Part shown: positions 48,151 to 60,300 of the stretch, piece by piece
Layout: each line of letters starts with the position of its first letter
Position numbering within the stretch: the first letter of the stretch is position 1
Assembly: GCF_910592395.1 (NCBI RefSeq)
Contig: NC_088314.1
Span: 6,944,001 to 7,008,000 of the forward strand
Reading direction: 5' to 3'
Source of the DNA: Lineus longissimus
Lineage: Eukaryota > Nemertea > Pilidiophora > Heteronemertea > Lineidae
Length of the DNA: 64,000 nucleotides
The notes under the pieces: generated by a model
Databases searched by the model: none
What the model saw: only the letters and a program-made list of their open reading frames with translations
What the model was told of the DNA's origin: nothing
Translations under genes and position numbers: made by a program

Positions 48151-48321
48151 GTTGGATGCAGACTGATGTCTTCTGCTTCAAGAAATCTAGTCAGGGTATG
48201 TCTGAAAAGAGACAAGGAGGAGACAGGATTAGAACATGACAAGTTATTGTTTTGAACGATTCGGGGCTCAGAATTACAGCTGGCATGCAGGTGGTGGTCG
48301 ATGTTGATGCTGGGCAGAAAG

Positions 48322-48426
48322 TAGGGAGTTTTCGCAAATCACCCGAAACCTCCTGAACGAAGTCAATGAATGGGATGTACTACGGCGTTAACGTGGACGT
48401 TTCGGGGGCTTTGCGAAAACTCCCTA
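48322..48426. mobile_element. 105-bp MITE with perfect 17-bp ends
   Basis: TAGGGAGTTTTCGCAAA (48322-48338) and TTTGCGAAAACTCCCTA (48410-48426) are exact inverted repeats. The outer TA may be the Tc1/mariner-type target duplication. It lies about 170 bp upstream of the start codon of the four-helix protein gene, so it may sit in that gene's 5' region. Confidence 0.88.
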
Positions 48427-51400
48427 TCAAACGGCCAGGTTAACGTCTTGTCTTATACTCCCTAAACGGGGTTTATCTTAACAAGATGTCAAGATGGTTT
48501 ACCCGCCGTCGGCGGACGCATGTTCTGTCCATTGACAGCCCATGGGACATCCTCTGACTGGCATTTGTCTGTCTGTGCTGTGACTAATGTCATCTGCTAA
48601 AATGCTTTCTGTGGATCTTAACATTTGAGAACCAGGTAGACGAGCAATATGCATTCTAATCATTCAGCCATCTGATCATAGCAACCGACCGGTTTCCAAT
48701 GACCGAAGCAACCTAATCGATCTGTAACGACCACCTTTATTGATTAGTGTAGATTTTCGCGGGTATGAGTGAAAATGGGGTGATAATCGTATCACGCAAT
48801 GCCAGTGGTTCATAAGAGTCATGTTGTTTGTCTAAGAAGACCAATGGTACAGTACATGTACATGTATATGCTTGTATAATGGTAACGTTTCCATCGCAAC
48901 GTGCAACAAGGAATCTCATGCCATCATTCGGAAATCACCACGCCTGCATTACATCATATGCTGTCACAGTGCAAAACAATCGAAGGGGTAAAGAGTGCAC
49001 TTCATATTGCTACTTTGAATTATCAAGACTAGTAAATGATTTTACTTCAGTTTTGTACAGAATGGTCTCGAGAATGAATATACATTAAGTTATCAGTAAA
49101 TGCTGTTGCCATACATGTATATGTGTAATAGATTGACGCAAATTTATCATTAATTGTGCCAGATGAACTTTACCACATGTTAGTGAAAGTCCTATGAACC
49201 ATGGTACAGACACAAACTCGAACGTACCAGGTTGGGGAAAAGCAATTTCAATTCTAACAGCTCAGTGTCTTTCTCGCCGAAATACATTCTAAATCCTTGT
49301 CTAGAGATACTGAATGTCATTTTCATGACATCAATGACATTGTGACGCTAATCTGGCATGATATCGGATATCATATGTCAGATATCACGGATATGTGTGT
49401 CGAGACTGAGAAACGTTGGGCACTGATTCAGTGAAGCTTCGAGTTGATTTCTGTTTTTTGCCGGAGCGATAGTCGGAGTAGAGAATTTACAGCATGACAT
49501 CGAGAACAAACTGAGACAAATATGTATAATTGGCCAACCTTTATGGTTGTCTCGTAAAGGCCGAACTGTACAGACTATAGACGGTGTATATTAGCACTCG
49601 AAAAAACATTTGTATATATTTGGAGCAGAAAAGAGTAAATAACAAAATGGGCACTTACATGGTTTCGACCCTTAAGCCCTCCAGAAAAAGGCCATTTGGC
49701 CTATGTATTCATGTCCAGTGTGTCATATTGGCCTGTACTCAGAAAAAAACCCACTTATCGAAATGGTCGAAAAAAGGTTTAATGCGTACTCGTTTATAGA
49801 TTTTGTTAGTTACTCCATTCTGGTCAAGAGCAGAATATTTTTTTCCATTAATGATCTTATTGTGGCAAAATAGACTAAAGTTCATGCAGAGATACATGAA
49901 GTTGATCAGACTACCACAAAAGTAGTAGGTAATAAAATTCGTTACATATTTAGAGTATGAAGATCGAAAAAAACAGATGTTTGCAAGCTGTTATCCAAGA
50001 CTGCAGAAAACAGCAATAGATAGAAAGGAAAGTAGAGCTGGTGGCTATCTTCTATTTATTCTAATATTCATTACATTGAAACTCAGTAGGCTATTTGACA
50101 TTTTCTGAGAGACCCCCTCATGGTGCCAACGACTTAATTCTTCGAATACAACCACGTCAATCTTTAATCCAAAATGCAAACACACTAACAGTGACCTTGC
50201 ATGTACCTTCGTCCTTGGTATATCATGTTTTGACATATACCTGTGTGTTCAGAGAAATATATGTACATGTACCATGGTGGGACATGTCTTGGATGTACAT
50301 GTACTAATAGCAGGATCAAAAGTAAATGATATTGGTATGTAGAGTCACATACAATGTACCTGCAGGCTCCATTGAGTCAGGGACACTGTTATGTCGGTGA
50401 TAAGGAGAAAGTTGAGTCATCACTGATGACTTTCTCCCAAGGGTGGGGCCTGACAATAACTTGCATTGATATCGGCCTAGGCTGTATTGGCTTCATGGAG
50501 AGATTGAATGGGGAAAAAAATGGATGACGTTAACATACTACATGTACATGTATGTGGTTGTCGTAACAAAGCATTGACCCATTTTATGCAATGTACAGAA
50601 CACACCGTATGCTAGATACAAATGTACATGATTTTTGTTGCCGATGAATTATTTCAGAGACACCCTGGGGAAATGCTGGGCATCAGGGACGACCATAATC
50701 TTGTATAGAACCAAAAATAGACAAAGACTACATGAAGAGTCAGTGATTTAATAATTCTTGATAGAATGTTTACAGTGAGTTGTAAACTGCACAAGAGACG
50801 GAGTCGTAATACATGAAAGATAACTCAGATCCATCTTGAGGAAACCAGCGGTTATTTTCGATTCTCCGGCCATGCCCACGAACCCTCGAGACATTTCCCT
50901 TCATGTGTTAAAAAGTGATAATCCTGTATAAAGTACTCTACACACCTCTTGAGTCTGATAACTTTCAAGTGAACAGCCATGTTAAGATATTTTGATATTG
51001 TTTACTTTAAGTGACACGCAAAAGGGCGTAGTGTGTAATAGGTGATGAAGTAAATCTGAAGAGAGGGAGTTTCTGAAATTGCCTTTAAAACCGAGGAATA
51101 CATAAAGTGTGTCAAATTTTGAAGAATTCTGCAAATTTGAACGGTGAACATCATTTGCGGCAGAGATGTTGCAATTCCCACCTGTTCAATTTGGCAATGG
51201 CGGCCATATTGGAAACGGTTTTATGACCCACCTTGAACTAGTTTCCAATACCTGAATACGGGCTTTAATTGTTATAAGACTGCTTAAAAACTATGCTCTC
51301 AAAGCAGTTCATTCGAAAGTTTAACCGATGAGACAATTAAGTCTGTGAAAATCAAATCGTGGGTTCACCCTTAGCTCATAAAAATCGAACTTACACCGCT

Positions 51401-52427
51401 TCAGAATGCCTTAACGATCGTACAATCACCTGGTAATACACATTCCATTATGTTTTCATGTATAGTTCACAGCATATTCAAGTTCGATAAAACAATCTTT
51501 TGAGGACTTCAGTTGATCACAAATGTTATTTTCTCAATGTAACTTGGCGTTAAGTTTGCACTTACCTGTCACATTATCCAATAAAGACAAAAAATTTGTG
51601 GTTTTCTTAAAAACCCAGGAAATAAGTGTCGCCTGTATTCAAGCAGTAAAATCCTGCGTGTACGGTGTGCAATACACTGAAGCCTCGGTGTAACGACGTT
51701 GTACACATTACCATTGGGGACGCGCTTGAGTCTATTTTCACACAAATGCTCAAAGGGGTTTTGAAACACAAAGGATGTGCGGTCAAGTATGAATAGGTAT
51801 GTATAATACAATTGGATACAAACTAAAATGTCCTATTTGTCTTTGACCTATAAGTACATGTATATCTATCCATTCATTAAACGTTTACATACTAGTATCA
51901 ATATTCGACATAGCCGGAATTTTAAGAAAATATTCTCATTCCCGCGATGGTGACACTTTATAGTTGACGGGGCTGACTGAGTTTCATGACAAACATATTA
52001 TTATATATATGTCATTGAAAGATAAATGAAGGATAGTCCATTCGTCTAATATATCAATAGATACATTCAATATTTTTTTGTTATAGACACATTTGTCAAC
52101 ACACCTCATTTAATGGCAATATTCTCTGTGATTGTAAGTGAAGACATCATTCTGCTATTTCTTGATAGCAGATAGTTTCTTATCAGAAAAAAAGGTTTCT
52201 TGATTCGAAAAATGGTTTTTATAAGAAACTATCTGGTTAGAGCAGATGAGTGTCCATGGTTTATAAATTAATGCATTTGGTGTAATGGCATGCGTTACAA
52301 GAATATAGAGAAAGCAGTCTGCGATCGGCTGTATTTCATAAAATAGAAAAAAATAGCAAAATACAAATACACTCACTCAGACAACACGGCGAAAAGACAG
52401 TTGGATAATTTATTTCAATAGCTAAAC
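48427..52427. other. non-coding region, no gene supported
   Basis: AT-rich with scattered TACATGTACATGTA-type palindromes (for example 48850-48868, 50262-50303 and 50540-50555) and a hairpin at 52171-52233 (GATAGTTTCTTAT/ATAAGAAACTATC). No coding exon recognised. Confidence 0.5.
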
Positions 52428-52478
52428 GGCTATTGTTACACGGACTATCAGCCCTAGGACTGCTATCCCTCGCACACC
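52428..52478. repeat. 51-bp inverted copy of 55109-55159
   Basis: GGCTATTGTTACACGGACTA onward is found in reverse complement at 55109-55159 with about 46 of 51 positions the same. The second copy lies inside the fold-back element. It may be a small dispersed repeat or the end of one. Confidence 0.8.
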
Positions 52479-52932
52479 GGTTCCAATGCACTCACAATGC
52501 TACATGTAAATAAGTGGGATTTATAAATTATTGAATTATCATGAATATCATAAAGTTATCTGTTTTGGTTATGTGCATTTGTAACGTGTAATACTTTCTA
52601 TTATCTACATCTGTCAACTGTCAATAGGCTAAAGACACGTATTCACGATCACTGATCCAAATTTAAGTCGATAAGCATGTGGACCGCCTTTCCATTGAAG
52701 GTATATCACATTATTCTTTTCTCAACACAGAGCAGAAGTAGAATTTTTGAAATTATCATCAAGCCATATTAGATAATTATGAAGCTTTAATTTATAACGC
52801 CCCTTTTTTGCAATCATACGTCCCAGGCCTTGGATACAGGTCACAATGACGACACGAGCAGTTAAACAACAATTTACTTATTAATATACCCTTACATCTG
52901 GATATGACAACTCTTTATCTGTTATCGTGTAA

Positions 52933-53004
52933 TCCCATATGGTCTAGTGGTTAGGATTTCTGGCTTTCACCCAGACGGCCCGGGTTCGATTCCCGGTGTG
53001 GGAA
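52933..53004 (+). tRNA. trnE(ttc): tRNA-Glu (TTC)
   Basis: A 72-nt cloverleaf. The acceptor stem TCCCATA pairs with TGTGGGA (one T-G wobble). The anticodon stem TCTGG/CCAGA is perfect around the loop CTTTCAC with anticodon TTC. The T arm CCGGG-TTCGATT-CCCGG is perfect. Box A (TGGTCTAGTGG) and box B (GGTTCGATTCC) are intact, and a TTTT terminator follows at 53012-53015. No intron and no encoded CCA. Near-identical to animal cytosolic tRNA-Glu, so a functional gene rather than a SINE. Confidence 0.97.
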
Positions 53005-53596
53005 CACATTATTTTGCTATTAGCTATGACTTGGGGGAGTGGAGATTGTGTTTTATTGCAGAATTGATGGGATTGATCCACTGTTATTATTTACCTTTTT
53101 TAAAGGCAAAACAATTTGTAATTAATGACAGGTTTCACTAATATTTTATTAATTTCACAGGTGGTGCGATAGGGAACTATATCAACTACGTTATTTTTAC
53201 TAAATTTTTACATGTGAATGAATAGTGAATGGATTTTACGACTCTGACTGCGACTCATCTTTGAAACTGAATCACAGACATCTAGTGACATCTTTGACCT
53301 CACTAAATTGAAAGATCTTTTTCATATCAATGATCTTTATACACCGGAGCCTTGAAATCCTAATCGGGCCCTGTATAAGAAGAAATGAAGAATGCGTATT
53401 GCAAGTCGTATGTTCCCGACTTCGATTCCCCCGGCTCGTTTGCAAACTTCAAATTCAAATGTTTGTATATTCTTTTACAAAAAAGTTGAATAAAGTCATG
53501 TGTCAAGACATGTATCACTTCATCACGCGAACTTGCAAACCCAAGCAGTTTTTTTACCTGACATCAGCAAAGTTGAACCGCTGACATTGACCCTGC
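53005..53596. other. tRNA 3' flank, non-coding
   Basis: It contains the tRNA terminator and AT-rich DNA. An 84-codon frame at 53330-53584 has no recognisable similarity. Confidence 0.5.
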
Positions 53597-53683
53597 ATAA
53601 TGTTACTAAAAATAGCACCCTACCACACAGACTACCAATCAGAGTGCCGAATTCCACGTCATGGTCACGAGGTACACTAGGGG

Positions 53684-54052
53684 TATATAAACCCGGAATT
53701 CCGTTGCTAAGACGGACCCGTTGTGAATTGATCAGCGCCAGGCACCCAGGCAGTCGGCTTTCTGGTTTCCCGTGAAAATGGTGGACTGGAAGCGGCTGCT
53801 CTCATGGGAACAATATAACTGATCAGTCATGAACAAGCTTACTTCGTAGCCTCCTGGGTCGTTTGGGTCCCGGGAATCACTGGTCCTCGACTTCCTACCG
53901 TAGCGGCCCCGCTATCGCTCGTGAGAGCGCGAGGGGTTGGTAGGTTGACCCGAGGGCCGCCCCCTCTCACCTCCTTGACCGTGTCTTGCGTTCGAGCTCA
54001 CGGCTTGCGGTGGGGAGGGGCGTTCCTTGGAATTTCACCGAAAAAGGTAAGT
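53684..54052 (+). promoter_or_regulatory. left-arm TATA promoter and leader exon
   Basis: TATATAAA at 53684-53691 is followed by about 355 bp ending in the splice donor AAAAAGGTAAGT (GT at 54047-54048). It contains a short frame starting ATGGTGGACTGG and ending soon after. It looks like a core promoter with a non-coding or short leader exon transcribed rightward into the element. Confidence 0.6.
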
Positions 54053-57000
54053 TTGTGATTTGTGAGTTATCCTGGGACCCAAATGCTTCATTACTTATCG
54101 GGTAAGTACATGCCATGTTTCGAGTCCTTTAGGCCCATCGTTGTTGACAGATGTTAGTAGATGTATTTTGGCGGATGGTATAGGCCTGCATTTTATCATG
54201 CTGAAGTCAAATTTGTAGGGCCTGGGTCGATTAATCCGGGGGGGGGGGGGGTTAGGCCATTTTAACTTAGCGAACAGAGTGTATGATCGTAGGCCTGTGT
54301 CAGAGTGTTGCTATTTATAATTTGTGACATATTTCTACTTAATGTACATCAAATTCTTTCATTAGTTATCGTGAAGGCCTTTCCCAATCGATGATATCAA
54401 AAATGTATACTGTCGTTATACAACTTCGAATGCTATAGATTTATGCACGATAGTATATGTACGTGTACAGAGGTCCGTGATTTATACAAGACGTTAAAAC
54501 TGTACTATCGAAATATTGGTGGAGATTTCTTTAACTGTGTAGAGGTACAAGTCCATTAGGCAATAAGTTAGGCCGTAAATATCACTTGCAAATCTATAGT
54601 TGAGGGTAAGCTTATAGGCCTGGCGTGAAATTTCAATTTTTCTGTTTCACGAGAATTCCCAAATCATGGCATGTACTTTCCGATACGTAACGAAGGCACT
54701 CATGTTGGATGGCGCAAAGGCTTGTTCACTGCTGATTCGTCACACTGTTCTCCTGTGCGCAGCCACTCCCAGTTCACCAATACCGTTAGCTGGCCCAGTC
54801 TGGCGCTGATGTTGTCCGACATGACGTCTATAGACGTCCAACATTGTCATAATGGAGTCCGAGTGGAAAAGGGAAGTTGGTGGCCCGGGGTTAGTGGGCG
54901 AGGGGACTGGCCGGCCGTTTGGAAAAATCATCGGCAACGTGTAAAACCAGTGGCGAGGACATAATTCTTTGATGGTTGTGCTCACTTCGCCATCTGATGT
55001 CTGCTGACTAAGTTATACTGGTGTGAAAGGAAATAGTCCGCCCGAAAAATTGCCTTTCATCAAACCCAATATAACATGCATGCTTATATAGTCATGCACC
55101 TAGGTACAGGTGTGGCGGGGAGAGTAGTCCTAGGGCTGATAGTCCGTGTAACAATAGCCCGCATTGCTAAATGTTTTGGTTAGGGTTAGCGGTACAATAG
55201 ATCATGCTGCTTAATTGGTCAAATACAATGCTACCGGACTATGACTCCAGGGGGACTATATCCGCTGTCACACCGGTGCCATGCAGTGTCACTACGTGTG
55301 TACTAGCAAAAATTCATAAGGACAGAAATGTTTAACCAGGAAGTTGACAAACGGTCTGGCACCTGGAAAAAATATCTGATAACGGGGGCTTTTAGCTCCT
55401 GGTCCATGACTGCTGCTCATTTGTTGGTCATTTGTTACTTCATTTTTATAACAAACATGTTCCTCGTAACTACACGGACATGCATGTTGAAATTGGTCCC
55501 ACCCGACGAGCTATGCTGAAAAGTGATATCTTTGAAGACATCGTGCCCGTAAAACCCCTCGGAGACATGCGACTGCTCACTTTTGGATCAATAACCACAT
55601 ATGATTTCGCACCATTTGAATATACCCTATCAATATCTCATCAATTATTTTTCAGGGGGGGGGGTTAGAGATGAAAAAGGGCTTATTTTGTGCGTTTTAT
55701 CTGTGGTGCACCAATAAAAGGTCCTATGCCAGAACCTTATGCACATTTTATGATACAGTGTTTTGCTTACCGGTATTCATACATTTGCCCTCATCATATT
55801 TTTGGTACAGGTATATTTATTTCATTTCATATCATTCTTATTTCTTATATTAGATTTTATGAGATTCATCTCCAAACAACTGCCGACGCACAGGAACCAC
55901 CGGGGACTCTAAAGGTGGTCATAATATTACAATGAAATATTGGTGCTGCCATCTGTTGAAAAATCGCGACGGCTCTCCACCAGTTTTACAGCAGAGACAC
56001 TGATTTTACAATGTTGACACCATACCATTATGCCATTAATGCATAGTTCCTTTTTTTCTACTGGACGTTGGTAATAACATCAGAGCCAGGCATGACCAAC
56101 AATCCGCCGGTTCCCAAACTGGGAGAGGATGCGGCTGCCCTCAGGAGCGACATGTGACTATCTCAGTCATAAACAAGCTTGAAAAATAAGTACATGCCAT
56201 GATTTTTCGAATTCTTGTGACCAGGTGACAAAATAAAAATCTCACTCTCGGACAGAAATGATATTAATATATAAGGCCTGACTTTTTTGGAGTAGTTATG
56301 TCAAAATGACTAATGAAAACTTCAAGCCTACCAACTTTACTATTAAAATTGAACTCCTTAAACTGAATCGTAATTCGATATGACAATGATATGATAATGA
56401 TTCGATATGTCGATATCATAGGCCTCTAGACCGGATAAATACTTTGTCCTAACCCTACGTCGATACAGTATAGGCCTATACTTAAAGTCAGAATTAAGTT
56501 TTTGTGTTGACTAATATGAGTTAGGATTATAATAAATTCGCCTAAAGACTTTGTGGCATTGAGGCTTAAACGTATATACTTGCTCGATAAGCCGGACATT
56601 TCGAACAAGTCTTAGCCTGTGCAAAGCTTTGTTCCAATAAGGGTTTATACATAATAGTCATGTGCATATGCCTATACGAGGAAATAAGATATAACATCGT
56701 ATAATGACTGTCATTACTGATTAAGAATGGCAATTTGGTACATGTAGTCAACTTACTGGCATCGAAATATGAGGCCTTACATGCAGGGATATACATTAAG
56801 CCTAGTCCAAATGGGAGTCAGAAAGAACCAAAATGGCTGCAGATATCTGTAGTCAGACCAAGAGCAGTCTGCCGGCCCTGTACAATGAACGGTATGTCAA
56901 TATAGGTGAAGATGCTAGCTGATGAAACATATATGCAGGCCTAGGTTTATATGCATGAAACTAGCAGTCTGAAACTCCGATATGCAAGCATCAAGTAGAC

Positions 57001-57255
57001 GCATAAGGCCTGATATTGATTATTATTCAGAGCTTGGAGAATCGGGTACACACAAACTGAACATACCATGCAGGCCAATGATATGTGCATCATACTGGTA
57101 GGCCTATCAATCGGTACATATTGTTGAAAGAGGGTGAGCCTAGAATCTTCAAAATATCATGAATATAGGCCTAAGGTCACCAAAGAATTCGGAACATGGC
57201 ATGTACTTACCCGATGAGTAATGAACCATTTGGGTCGCAGGAACACCAGTCACAA

Positions 57256-57606
57256 ACTTACCTTTTTCGATGAAATTCCAAGGGACGCCCCTCATCACCG
57301 CAAGCCGTGAGCTCGAACGCAAAACACGGTCAGAGAGGTGAGAGGGGGCGGCCCTCGGGTCAACCTACCAACCCCTCGCGCTCTCACGAGCGATAGCGGG
57401 GCCGCTACGGTAGGAAGTCGAGGACCAGTGATTCCCGGGACCCAAACGACCCAGGAGGCTACGAAGTAAGCTTGTTCATGACTGATCAGTTATATGTCAA
57501 CCCATGAGAGCAGGTGCTTCCAGTCCACCATTTTCACGGAAAACCAGAAAGCCGACTGCCTGGGTGCCTGGCGCTGATCAATTCACAACGGGTCCGGGTT
57601 TATATA
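57256..57606 (-). promoter_or_regulatory. right-arm TATA promoter and leader exon
   Basis: The mirror image of the left arm: TTTATATA at 57599-57606 is the TATA box on the minus strand and ACTTAC at 57256-57261 is the GTAAGT donor. Transcription would run leftward into the element, convergent with the left-arm promoter. Confidence 0.6.
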
Positions 57607-57693
57607 CCCCTAGTGTACCTCGTGACCATGACGTGATATTCGCGACGCTGATTGGTTGTATGTGCGGTAGTGTGCTATTTTTAGTAACAAATT

Positions 57694-58776
57694 ATGTTGT
57701 TCGTGCTGTTACGAGGTCAGGTTGGAGGCCTGCCGAGTCAGCTGTTTTATTGATTGAACCATGCACTGAAATCATGTACACAATATGTATACATATTTCA
57801 TCAGCAATGCAACAGGGATCGATCGAAATTCCAGTCTCTAATATTAACCCATCCAAGTCCACCATCAACAGCTAGAACCTTGGGCTGGTCACTCTACTAC
57901 AACTGGTCCCACTTTATCATCAATATTGCATGTAAGATCAAATTGCAGTCTGAATATTGTCATCATGATACGCTCTGTTTTTTTTCTGCCAAATGTAAGT
58001 TTGTTGGGGCTTTAGCTCCAACTTTCAGGCTCTTTCTTAATACATGATATATTTTTTTGTATATAGCCTCCTCAGTTTTGATACATCAGTTTCACGTAAT
58101 GCTGTTCGGAATATACATTATATACTGTACCTGTAAGTTGGACATACATGTACATGTAACTCTGGAAGCTCTCTTGAAAGCCAACATCAGCACATTTGGG
58201 TACGGAGCATCAGTACCATGGGTGAAGATTCATGGTGTCGCAAACTTCCCAGAAAGTGCGGAGGAAGGGGGGGGGGGGGTCTTCAGTTCACTAGCATGCA
58301 CAGTTAGGGGCCAAGATTGTCTTTGATTAAGCGATAATTTTATTCCTCATACAATCGCGAATTGTTTCGTCTGATGTGTATACACCTTTCCAGAAATTGG
58401 GCGCTGAGTGTCGATGTCCGGAATAGTGATGTCATAAGGGGAAACTAGTCCTTATGGTGGAGGGACAAAGGAGATAGTCATGGTTAACCAACACACTTGA
58501 ATGCCTTTAATGACGGACAAGGGGGAAAAAGTTATTTCCAAAGTGGGGTGACGTCATGTGCACGTGAGCTGAGCGGCAATGTCATTATTGTTTGGAACAC
58601 CGCCCGTACAGGTCACGATCGGTTCTCCGATCGTACATCAGCTTCACAGTTCCTACATGGCGTTGGGGTAGTAGGCCTATACCTTTGGGTGAGTATATAC
58701 CGATTCCGTGGTTTTACCCGCATTTAGACGACGGTAATCTCAAGACATTTTGTTTTCGAGATAGACCGTAGGCTTA
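57694..58776. other. non-coding, upstream of retroelement
   Basis: It contains a guanine run (about 58268-58280) and a CRE-like palindrome TGACGTCA (58549-58556). An inverted pair CGATCGG/CCGATCG lies near 58617-58637, and a possible splice donor TTTGGGTGAGTAT at about 58687. The last three could belong to the promoter and leader of the retroelement to the right. Confidence 0.45.
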
Positions 58777-59115
58777 GACCTTGCTACGTGCTCTGGGTCA
58801 TTCCCCTGCTATGTGTCTGGGGAAGGAAACTAGACAGTAATCTTAGGGCAGTTCCTGCTTCTGTAGATAGGCTGTGAGACCTTGCTATGTGCTCTAGGTC
58901 GTCCCCCTGCTATGTGTCTGGGGAAGGAAGCTAGACAGTAATCTTAGGGCAGTGTTTCTGCTTCTAAAGATAGGCTGTGAGATCCTGCTATGTGCTCTGG
59001 GTAATCTTAGGGCAGTTTTCTGCTTCTGAAGATTATAAACTCTGTGAGACCTGACTTTGTGCTCGAGCTTATCCCTTGATATATGACTGGGAATTTAGTT
59101 GGTAATCTTGCGGCA
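58777..59115. repeat. 101-103 bp tandem repeat, 3-4 units
   Basis: GACCTTGCTA(C/T)GTGCTCTGG begins units at 58777, 58878, 58981 and (diverged) 59048. Units share CCCCTGCTATGTGTCTGGGG and AGTAATCTTAGGGCAG. The third unit is shortened to 67 bp. It lies about 700 bp upstream of the retroelement gag, possibly in its leader. Confidence 0.9.
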
Positions 59116-59819
59116 GCAGCTGACTTAGTCGTAGGAGAGACCTTTCTGTGTGGTCTATTAGGCCGTTCGTGACAGATTCATTTAAGACAACGTTTTATGT
59201 CAGTTGCTACGGCGAAGGATAGACTTTGAGTGTGAGACTCGATCGGACTCTTAGAGAAGTCTATATATCGTATGTTGAATCATGGACCTATAATAGGTCC
59301 ATGGTTGAATTCACCATGGGCAGTGTGCCAGGGTTATCTCGAGCAGCATTTACGCGGTTTTTCTTCCTGTGAGGAGTACCATATAGGTACATGGTAGTAC
59401 GGGGGGACAACGCTTGGGCTTGCAAAATCCAGACGATGGCCTTGCTATGCGTTACATTGTTCCACTAGTGGAGATTGAATAAGCGCCCAATTAATCCTTC
59501 GGATAGATCGTTATCGATTGTTCAAATGACCAGTAATGGACAGAGTACTTTTATTCAGTCGGCATGTGCCAACAATTCATCGTGTAACCATGTTGTAATC
59601 AAGCTTGCCTCAGGCATGTCAGGTGTGAAAAGCTTAATAGAATTGATCAGCCAAAATGACAAAGGCCCAGGGCCAGACAATACCCGCCAGCACTAAATGG
59701 TTCCGATGCTTGTCCGAAATTACATGAATGTATCACGTGACCCGAACACGAGGTAATTTATACAACTTGGAGGCCCTCACATTCATAGCTCATTTTCACT
59801 CTGGGGTTCATTCCGCGAG

Positions 59820-60059
59820 ATGCAGTCCTCAGGCTCGGATCGTACTGCTTCGGCCCACCCCTCTACACCGGCGGTATGGTTGAAGGAGGGACACTCCCTA
59901 CGTGGCAGAGACATGTTCCCGGTCGCCGCGCGCTTAGTTCATCCGGACGAGGTGGATCCAGAGAATTTCGCCAGTCTGTCAAGAAGATACCCTCTTACAT
60001 CGTATTCTTTCGACGACCTGGGCAGTGAATTCAAAAAGCTTACTGGGTATGACATTACG
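59820..60059 (+). CDS. gag: YR-element gag, first exon
   Basis: 80 codons from ATG (MQSSGSDRTASAHP) to GYDIT, ending in phase 0 at the donor ACG|GTAAGT. Composition is polar and proline/serine rich at the start. The second half (MFPVAARLVHPDEVDPENF to LGSEFKKLTG) is well folded in character. No known domain. It is joined to the following Gag segment by the intron at 60060-60300; the frame is kept. Confidence 0.7.
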
Positions 60060-60300
60060 GTAAGTTAGTGCTTGCCGGTTTCTAATAAGTGGAGGACAGC
60101 TCGGGCATGGGTCATCCCCCCCCCCCAAAAAGGCAGATTTATGGTAATATATGCCGTGGTAAAACACCTTTTCCTGGGGATATATTATTCTCCCAATCTA
60201 TGAACGACATGTCGGGCAGGGCCCCGAGCAGGATTCCTACTTATAATGTAATGTCAATACAAAACATCATTAGTAACTGATCTTTCTCTCGTTCCTTTAG
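60060..60300 (+). other. 241-bp spliceosomal intron in gag
   Basis: It begins GTAAGTTAG and ends TCTTTCTCTCGTTCCTTTAG, textbook donor, pyrimidine tract and acceptor. The flanking frames join in phase 0, and the sequence between them breaks the frame with a stop within a few codons of the donor (GTAAGTTAG, TAG in frame). It also contains a C-run (about 60117-60126). Predicted from sequence only. Confidence 0.75.

Larger units (their letters stand above)
53597..57693. mobile_element. 4.1-kb fold-back element, 500-bp inverted arms
   Basis: The left arm (about 53597-54132) and right arm (about 57183-57693) are reverse complements over some 500 bp with high identity. The main difference is a 19-bp indel just after the TATA box, between CGGA repeats. 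The 3-kb interior encodes no recognisable protein. It holds diverged partial copies of arm sequence (for example CATGGCATGTACTT near 54666 and TCATAAACAAGCTTG near 56168). The outer ends read GTTACTAAAAATAGCAC. It could be a deletion derivative of a larger element with inverted terminal repeats (for example a DIRS-type element) or a true fold-back transposon. No target duplication was identified. Confidence 0.85.

Noticed and set aside
47713-48255. 180-codon open frame antisense to the four-helix protein
   Set aside because: Highly charged and without similarity, while the opposite strand encodes four clear membrane helices. Shadow frame.
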